Part shown: piece by piece, positions 32,075-37,347 of the stretch
How the letters are laid out: each line of letters begins with the position of its first letter
How positions within the stretch are numbered: position 1 is the stretch's first letter
Assembly (NCBI GenBank): GCA_023664535.1
Contig: JAMPFJ010000026.1
Span: 1-37,347, forward strand
DNA length: 37,347 nt
Direction of reading: 5' to 3'
Source: Bacteroidales bacterium
GTDB lineage: Bacteria > Bacillota > Clostridia > Lachnospirales > Lachnospiraceae
Notes under the pieces: generated by a model
Databases searched by the model: none
Told to the model about the DNA's origin: nothing
What the model saw: only the letters and a program-made list of their open reading frames with translations
Program-made: the position numbers and the translations under genes

Positions 32075-34142
32075 GCTTGCCTTTCGCAATATGAAACGCT
32101 CTGCAAAAGATTATCTGGTATATATTCTCACCATGACCGTGGTTACTGCACTGATGTATGCCTTTAGCAGCCTGATTTTCCAGAACGGGCTGTCTGTCCA
32201 TTTTGAGATGGAGGGCATAATGGAGGTAATGATTGGTCTTGCGACGGTATTCATTATATTGATTGTTGCCTGGCTAATCAACTATATGGTGCGGTTTATG
32301 CTGGAAAAAAGGAGCAGTGAATTTGGTATTTATCTGCTGCTGGGCATAAAAAAGAAAGACGTTTCCAGACTGTATATCCGGGAAAATATTCTTTTGGGCG
32401 CATTTTCCTTTTTCATCGGGCTCATTTTCGGTGTGCTGCTGCAGCAGGTCCTGCTGTCCATCATGTATTCAATGGTAAGGATGGAATACCATTTGCAGAT
32501 TAGTTTTTCGGCAGGAACGATATTGATGACCGTATTTTGTTATGCGGGATGTTATCTGATTGCCCTTTTCCGGTGCAGGCGCAAATTTAAGAAAATGAAT
32601 ATTCATGCGCTGATGAACGCTAACCGGCAGAATGAAGAGATAAAGGAAAAGCATGAGGGATTGAAAAAAATGCTTTTTCCCCTTTCGGTTTTCTTTATTT
32701 TTTTGTTCTGGACGATATTTGGCAGACTTTCTGATGCATTTGGGATTATTCTGTTCCTGATTGGACTGGTGCTTACCATTTATCTTTTTTATGTCGGACT
32801 TTCCGCATGGATTATCTGTTATGTACGAAAGAAGGGAGACGGAATGTACAGGGGACAAAACCTGTTTTTGCTCCGGCAGTTTGCCTCGAAGGTGCGGACC
32901 ATGCAGTTTACTATGGGAACCTTGACATCGCTTTTTACCCTTGCTTTGATGGGGGCTTCCTTTGCGCTGATGTTTAGCGAGTATGAAAATACGGTTTTGG
33001 AGGACAAATTTCCCTTTGATGTGCAGGTATACAGTCCGGATGTGGAGGATGATTTTGCGGATGAAAAAGCAGTTATTGATGAAAACGGTACACCCTTGGA
33101 ATATTATTCCTATTATATTTATACGGATGGGGATAATCAGGTGAATACATGGATTCTGACTCATTTAAATGCGTGGGGCACCATGTATCAAAACGCAGAC
33201 GGAAGCCCGAATATACCGGCGATTGAAGAGATGCTCAGAGATGAAGGCATATACTATCCATGTGATACCTATATGGGACTGTCAGATTACAATCATCTGC
33301 GGAAAATGATAGGGTATCAGGAAATAACCATGGGCTCTGATGAATATCTGGTTCAAATTAAGCCGAGATTGGAGGAAGAGGTGCAGGAAATCGGGGAGGA
33401 TTTACAGATTGTGGATGCATCGGGAAAAAATTATCTCTCCTGCGGGGGAATTATTTCCGATTCCTTTTCCCAGGACGGACATAACGGTGCGGACTATGTG
33501 ATTGTAGTGCCGGATGCGGTTTTGGTACGGATGAAGCCGTTTTATTCGGAATTAGCTGCGGATATGGAGGGGGGGATTCCGGAGGATTTGCAGCGGAAAC
33601 TGATAGACTTGTCTGAGGAAGAGGATGAAGGTTTTTCCAGTGAAGATAATGATGGGGAAGAGGATGACCTCCGATGCGGTTCTGATAATATTATTGTCTA
33701 TGCGGAGGTTAATCTGGTGAGGGAAAATCTGATTCCCGAGACAAAATATCTGCTTGGCTCCATCATTATTCCCCTGTTTTATATCGGATTGGTTTTTGTC
33801 AGTGTGGCGGTAACCGTGCTGTCTGTACAGCAGCTAAGCGACTCGGCAAAGTACAGATTTCGGTATGATGTACTGGCAAAGCTGGGACTTTGCCGTACAC
33901 GGATTCGTCAACTGATTTTGAAGCAGTTGACGGCATACTATCTCTGTCCCGCTGCGCTGGCAATGGTGATTAGCGGAAAGATGATTTTATTTGTCAGCAA
34001 ACTGTTTGTACAGTTAACGGGGGTGCCTGCGTTTATGGGAAGCTTTTTCTTAAAAAGCATTATGCTGTTTTGCGGAATTTATCTGGTTTATTTTATTGTA
34101 ACCTATGTCGGATTCAAACGGAATGTGGAAATGGAGGGGTAA
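32064..34142 (+). CDS. ABC transporter permease, BceB-type (FtsX domains)
   Basis: The 692-residue protein begins MLNKLAFRNMKRSAKDYLVYILTM, the standard BceB/YxdM start, followed by groups of membrane helices (about 15-40, 55-80, 100-125, 145-165, 220-265, 285-305) and three near the C-terminus (about 560-690), with a large extracytoplasmic loop of roughly 230 residues between. That loop normally contacts the peptide; here it ends in a very acidic stretch (LSEEEDEGFSSEDNDGEEDD). ATG 32064 was chosen over GTG 32052 since GGGAGGTG precedes it by about 10 bases; it overlaps the end of the ATPase gene by 11 bases. Confidence 0.92.
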   Translation: MLNKLAFRNMKRSAKDYLVYILTMTVVTALMYAFSSLIFQNGLSVHFEMEGIMEVMIGLATVFIILIVAWLINYMVRFMLEKRSSEFGIYLLLGIKKKDVSRLYIRENILLGAFSFFIGLIFGVLLQQVLLSIMYSMVRMEYHLQISFSAGTILMTVFCYAGCYLIALFRCRRKFKKMNIHALMNANRQNEEIKEKHEGLKKMLFPLSVFFIFLFWTIFGRLSDAFGIILFLIGLVLTIYLFYVGLSAWIICYVRKKGDGMYRGQNLFLLRQFASKVRTMQFTMGTLTSLFTLALMGASFALMFSEYENTVLEDKFPFDVQVYSPDVEDDFADEKAVIDENGTPLEYYSYYIYTDGDNQVNTWILTHLNAWGTMYQNADGSPNIPAIEEMLRDEGIYYPCDTYMGLSDYNHLRKMIGYQEITMGSDEYLVQIKPRLEEEVQEIGEDLQIVDASGKNYLSCGGIISDSFSQDGHNGADYVIVVPDAVLVRMKPFYSELAADMEGGIPEDLQRKLIDLSEEEDEGFSSEDNDGEEDDLRCGSDNIIVYAEVNLVRENLIPETKYLLGSIIIPLFYIGLVFVSVAVTVLSVQQLSDSAKYRFRYDVLAKLGLCRTRIRQLILKQLTAYYLCPAALAMVISGKMILFVSKLFVQLTGVPAFMGSFFLKSIMLFCGIYLVYFIVTYVGFKRNVEMEG

Positions 34143-34169
34143 ATCAAAGAAAAGCAGGAAGCGTTTTCT

Positions 34170-34198
34170 TGACATTACCACGGTATTCCAGTATGGTA
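34170..34198 (+). promoter_or_regulatory. Promoter of the DUF1538 operon
   Basis: TTGACA (34170-34175) and TATGGT (34193-34198) are 17 bases apart, 33 bases before the DUF1538 start codon. Confidence 0.65.
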
Positions 34199-34230
34199 TA
34201 GATAATGACAGATTGAAAGGGTAGTGCAGA

Positions 34231-35772
34231 ATGAATTTAAAGCTGAAAGAAAAAATATGGGAATCGCTCTCGGCAGTTTTGCCGATAACGGGAATAGTGC
34301 TGCTTATCAGTATTATTCTGATTCCTGTAGAGCTGGGCACAATGGTAATGTTCCTTACCGGTGCGGTTATGCTGGTGATTGGAATGGGTTTTTTTCAGCT
34401 TGGTGCAGAAATGTCCATGACTCCGCTGGGGGAAGGGATTGGCGTACAGATATCTAAAACCCGGAAAATTCCCCTCATTTTATTTATCGGTTTTTCCATG
34501 GGGGCAATTATCACCATATCGGAGCCGGATTTACAGGTGCTGGCAGAACAGGTTCCTTCAGTACCCAATCGTATTTTAATTTTAACTGTGGCGGTAGGAG
34601 TAGGAATATTTCTCGCACTGGCAATCCTTAGAATCCTGTTTCAAATCAGGTTTTCAACAATCCTGCTGACAATCTATATTGTATTGCTTGGGCTGTCTTT
34701 TTTTGTGGAAAAGGACTTTTTAGCAGTTGCATTTGATTCCGGCGGAGTGACAACAGGACCGATGACGGTACCTTTTATTATGGCAATGGGTGTTGGTCTG
34801 GCCTCAGTCAGAAGTGATAGAAATGCAGCAGACGACAGCTTCGGTCTGGTGGCGCTTTCCAGTATAGGACCGATTCTGGCAGTCATGCTTTTAGGATGTT
34901 TTTTTCATCCAACAACGGCGTCATATACCATAACGGAGGTAGCGGATGTGCGGACTACCCGGGATGTAATGCGGGAGTTTTTCTTCAGCCTGCCGGTATA
35001 TGTGAAAGAGGTGATTGTTTCACTGATTCCTGTTGCCCTGGTGTTTCTCCTTTTTCAACTGGTCAGCCGGCGTTATCAACGAAATCAGATTAAGCGTATT
35101 GTCGTAGGATTTGGTTATACTTATATTGGTCTGGTTTTATTCCTCTGTGGAGTAAATGTCGGATTTGCACCGGTGGGTTCTTTTCTGGGAAGAGAGGTTG
35201 CTTCAGAAAGCTGGGAGTGGCTGTTAGTGCCAATCGGCATGCTGATTGGCTATTATATTGTAAAGGCAGAGCCGGCTATACAGGTATTGAATCGTCAGGT
35301 AGAGGGAGTAACTAACGGTGCGGTGTCGGCAAAGTCAATGAATCGCTGTTTATCTGTCGGTGTGTCGGTTAGTGTGGGTATGTCCATGCTGCGTGTATTG
35401 ATTGGGCTTCCAATCCACTGGATAATTATACCGGGTTATGTTATTGCGCTTGTTTTGACCAGATTTGTTCCGAAAATGTTTGTGGGAATTGCGTTTGATT
35501 CGGGCGGGGTGGCAAGCGGTCCCATGACGACAACATTTCTGCTTCCCCTTAGCATCGGCGCCTGTGAAGCGGTTGGAGGAAATGTCATGACGGACGCATT
35601 CGGCGTGGTGGCGCTGGTGGCGTTAACTCCACTGATTGCGATACAGATTATGGGCTTACAGTATCAGTATAAATTGAAACAGATGGAAAAGACGGCATTG
35701 TCAGAGGCAGCAGTTACAGATACGGAAGATGATATCTTTGATTTTGAGGAGGGATATGAAAATGGCAAATGA
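34231..35772 (+). CDS. DUF1538-family polytopic membrane protein
   Basis: The 513-residue product is an internal duplication. Each half has about six helices and shares a signature: VAFDSGGVTTGPMTVPFIMAMG (about 167-188) and IAFDSGGVASGPMTTTFLLPLS (about 423-444), each followed by a DSFGLVALSSIGPI- or DAFGVVALVALTPL-like helix. FQLGAEMSMTPLGEGIG marks the start of the first half. The conserved DSGG..GPMT repeats look like a transport or binding site, but the substrate of DUF1538 proteins is not known to me. It has its own promoter and overlaps the PII-like gene by 11 bases, suggesting regulation of transport by a PII-type sensor. Confidence 0.88.
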   Translation: MNLKLKEKIWESLSAVLPITGIVLLISIILIPVELGTMVMFLTGAVMLVIGMGFFQLGAEMSMTPLGEGIGVQISKTRKIPLILFIGFSMGAIITISEPDLQVLAEQVPSVPNRILILTVAVGVGIFLALAILRILFQIRFSTILLTIYIVLLGLSFFVEKDFLAVAFDSGGVTTGPMTVPFIMAMGVGLASVRSDRNAADDSFGLVALSSIGPILAVMLLGCFFHPTTASYTITEVADVRTTRDVMREFFFSLPVYVKEVIVSLIPVALVFLLFQLVSRRYQRNQIKRIVVGFGYTYIGLVLFLCGVNVGFAPVGSFLGREVASESWEWLLVPIGMLIGYYIVKAEPAIQVLNRQVEGVTNGAVSAKSMNRCLSVGVSVSVGMSMLRVLIGLPIHWIIIPGYVIALVLTRFVPKMFVGIAFDSGGVASGPMTTTFLLPLSIGACEAVGGNVMTDAFGVVALVALTPLIAIQIMGLQYQYKLKQMEKTALSEAAVTDTEDDIFDFEEGYENGK

Positions 35773-36460
35773 CCATAATAAAATGGTTTTTCGCATGTTG
35801 TTTCTCATTACAACACCAAAGCTGGAAAACAAAGCAGTAGACTTATTCAGGGAAAGGAATATTCCGGTACAGTATCATTTTCGGGCGCAGGGAACAGCCT
35901 CCAGCGAAATCATGAATACGCTGGGACTTGACGGCGGAGAAAAGAGTATACTGATGTGCATGCTGCCAAAGGGGTTTGCCGATGAGATGCTGGTAAAGCT
36001 TCATCGTAAGCTGTATCTTGGAATGCCGAACAGTGGAATTGCATTTACCGTCATGATGTCCGGATGCAGCGGGCGGATGATTAAATTGATGGAGAACCTG
36101 CAGCCGGAAAACGGAAAAATCGTTTTGGAAAGAGATGAGGTGGAAATGATGGAAAGTGAGTACAGTATGATTATGACGATTGCCAACCGGGGATTTAGTG
36201 AAGAAATAATGGATGAGGCGAGACCTATGGGTGCTTCCGGCGGAACCGTGTTCCACAGCAGACGGGTTGGCAGTGAAGAGGCAATGAAGTTCTGGGGAAT
36301 CAGTGTGCAGCAGGAGAGGGAAATTGTTTTGATTATTGCTAAGAAAGAGGACAAACGGCAGATTATGCAGGCTATCGGAAAGAAATTCGGCATGCAGAGC
36401 GAGGCAAATGGTATCGTTCTATCCTTACCGGTTGACGGGATTACCGGATTAAACGGATAA
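35762..36460 (+). CDS. PII-like (nitrogen regulatory/GlnB-type) two-domain protein
   Basis: The 232-residue product appears to contain two ferredoxin-like halves. The second (about 115-232) begins YSMIMTIANRGFSEEIMDEARPMGASGGTVFHSRRVG, close to the PII pattern with the GxxGGT segment and a T-loop-like region, then IVLIIAKKEDKRQIMQAIG. The first half (about 9-100) has a similar but weaker layout (MLFLITTPKLENKAVDLF). PII-like proteins bind nucleotides or small ligands and gate membrane partners. It overlaps the DUF1538 gene by 11 bases and GAGGAGGG (35746-35753) favours ATG 35762, so the two are likely a transporter-sensor pair. Confidence 0.75.
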   Translation: MANDHNKMVFRMLFLITTPKLENKAVDLFRERNIPVQYHFRAQGTASSEIMNTLGLDGGEKSILMCMLPKGFADEMLVKLHRKLYLGMPNSGIAFTVMMSGCSGRMIKLMENLQPENGKIVLERDEVEMMESEYSMIMTIANRGFSEEIMDEARPMGASGGTVFHSRRVGSEEAMKFWGISVQQEREIVLIIAKKEDKRQIMQAIGKKFGMQSEANGIVLSLPVDGITGLNG

Positions 36461-36481
36461 TGGCAGAAAGCCTGCCGTACC

Positions 36482-36505
36482 CTGTAAAAAGCTCCGCTTT
36501 TACAG
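36482..36505. terminator. Bidirectional hairpin between convergent genes
   Basis: CTGTAAAA(A)GC pairs with GCTTTTACAG around TCC. The arms are A/T-rich and the stem overlaps the 3' end of the HAD gene, so it may serve both directions; no long T run follows. Confidence 0.45.
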
Positions 36506-37288
36506 CCTGCGAAGCACCTGCATAACCCCCTGGTCATCATTGGAGGCTGTGATATGCCTGGCAATGGCTTTCAATTCGGGATGGGCGTTTGCCATGGCGT
36601 AGCTTTCACCGCAGCTTAACAGCAAATCATAATCATTCAGATAGTCGCCAAATGCGATGGATTGTGCTTTAGGAATATGAAGCCGGTTCAAGATTGCCGT
36701 TAATGCGGTTCCTTTGCTCACGGTTTTGTTGGAAATGTCAATCCAGCTGTCGCCGGACAATACGGCGGCGAGTGGTTCGCCTAAGTCCGAAAGCTTCCGG
36801 AAAACCTCTTCGGCTTTCTGGTTTTCGACAAAGACAGCAATTTTTACAATGCAGTCATCAAGGGCTGCCTGTTTCAGATTATCGGTAAAGGTAAGGCGTG
36901 CATAGTACATGTGGGCATTATCCTCCACGACAGGGGAGGAATGTTTCATATAAGCAGACCTTGCGCCGCATAGAATCAGCGAAAGCCCTTCCTGCCCGTC
37001 CAGTCTTTCCAGACAGCGGAGAATATCTTCTACCGTCATTTCATTTTGATAAATCAATTCATCCTGTGCAAAAACCAGTCCCCCGTTATCTGCCGAGAAG
37101 ATTAACTGTGCGGCTGCCGGAGCAAATAATTCTTTCAGGTTGTAATACTGCCTTCCGCTGGAAATCACGACCTGGATATGCGGATGGGAAATTACCCAGT
37201 CTATAAAATCAGGGGGAATCTCCTTACGGCTGTTCAGTAAAGTTCCGTCCATGTCTATTGCGGCAAGTTTGATATTGTGTTCACTCAT
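36500..37288 (-). CDS. Cof-type HAD-superfamily phosphatase
   Basis: The 262-residue product has HAD motif I AAIDMDGTLLNS (Asp nucleophile and Asp+2), motif II VVISSGR, motif III Lys in SNKTVSKGTAL, and motif IV FGDYLNDYDLL (GD..ND). The C2B cap between motifs II and III is of the Cof/YbjI type. These enzymes dephosphorylate sugar phosphates, flavin or pyridoxal phosphates; substrate cannot be assigned. The second of two adjacent Met codons (ending at 37288) has better spacing from GAGGA; starting at 37291 adds one Met, and a longer frame to 37342 lacks a site. It is convergent with the PII-like gene. Confidence 0.9.
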   Translation of the reverse strand: MSEHNIKLAAIDMDGTLLNSRKEIPPDFIDWVISHPHIQVVISSGRQYYNLKELFAPAAAQLIFSADNGGLVFAQDELIYQNEMTVEDILRCLERLDGQEGLSLILCGARSAYMKHSSPVVEDNAHMYYARLTFTDNLKQAALDDCIVKIAVFVENQKAEEVFRKLSDLGEPLAAVLSGDSWIDISNKTVSKGTALTAILNRLHIPKAQSIAFGDYLNDYDLLLSCGESYAMANAHPELKAIARHITASNDDQGVMQVLRRL

Positions 37289-37347
37289 CATTATTTCCTC
37301 GTATAATAAGTGTATAGCCAATAGAAATGAGTGGTTATGCACTTATC

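Overview
The window reads as part of a low-to-mid GC Firmicutes chromosome, most likely a gut Lachnospiraceae (Clostridia). The evidence is the house-keeping genes (NADP-type gdhA, birA), the repeated ECF sigma factor/DUF4179 pairs, two antimicrobial-peptide-type ABC/two-component modules, and an AT-rich integrated element with a Tn916-type integrase. The species cannot be named from sequence alone.

Region A (1-4512), strongly AT-rich, is a compact plus-strand operon cut by the left edge. It encodes a small QueD/PTPS-like protein lacking two catalytic residues, a PfkB-family kinase, an alpha/alpha-toroid (prenyltransferase/squalene-cyclase-like) protein with two C-terminal membrane helices, and a fusion of a RaSEA-type (TIGR01210, archaeosine) radical SAM domain to a GTP cyclohydrolase IB (FolE2) domain. 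I know of no described pathway with this combination. It looks like pterin- or 7-deazapurine-related cargo of a mobile element and is the best candidate here for an undescribed system.

Region B (4537-9610) is the integrase end of that element: a terminator, structured RNA candidates, a Com-like zinc-ribbon protein, two XRE regulators, a stand-alone resolvase-like domain, a PemK/MazF toxin, a DUF6462-like protein, a ribbon-helix-helix protein and a tyrosine integrase. Downstream lie arm-type repeats and a 49-bp att-like sequence (9521-9569) that recurs at 14939-14987.

Region C (9640-15950), between and just beyond the two att-like copies, is a scar zone. It holds an AAA/DUF4143 ATPase, a degenerate IS3 element inserted in a small gene, an ECF sigma/anti-sigma pair with an unusually long overlap, a GNAT fragment, and an IS200-type transposase gene broken by a stop codon and followed by six hairpins.

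Region D (16038-25430) is chromosome-like: a MefA-type MFS exporter, a small membrane protein with birA, gdhA behind an attenuator-like leader, a second ECF sigma/DUF4179 pair, a VanZ-like protein, and on the minus strand a glycerol-1-phosphate dehydrogenase-like protein and a coiled-coil lipoprotein. The lipoprotein gene is flanked by two inverted copies of a short intergenic repeat.

Region E (25640-34142) carries two adjacent envelope-stress/peptide-resistance modules: response regulator - ABC ATPase - ABC-2 permease - histidine kinase, then a complete BceRS-BceAB-type module. TTAAGA/TTAAC direct repeats ahead of both transporter operons, and a related site ahead of the VanZ-like gene, suggest shared response-regulator control. 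Region F (34170-37291) has a DUF1538 membrane protein overlapping a PII-like protein, then a convergent Cof-type HAD phosphatase.
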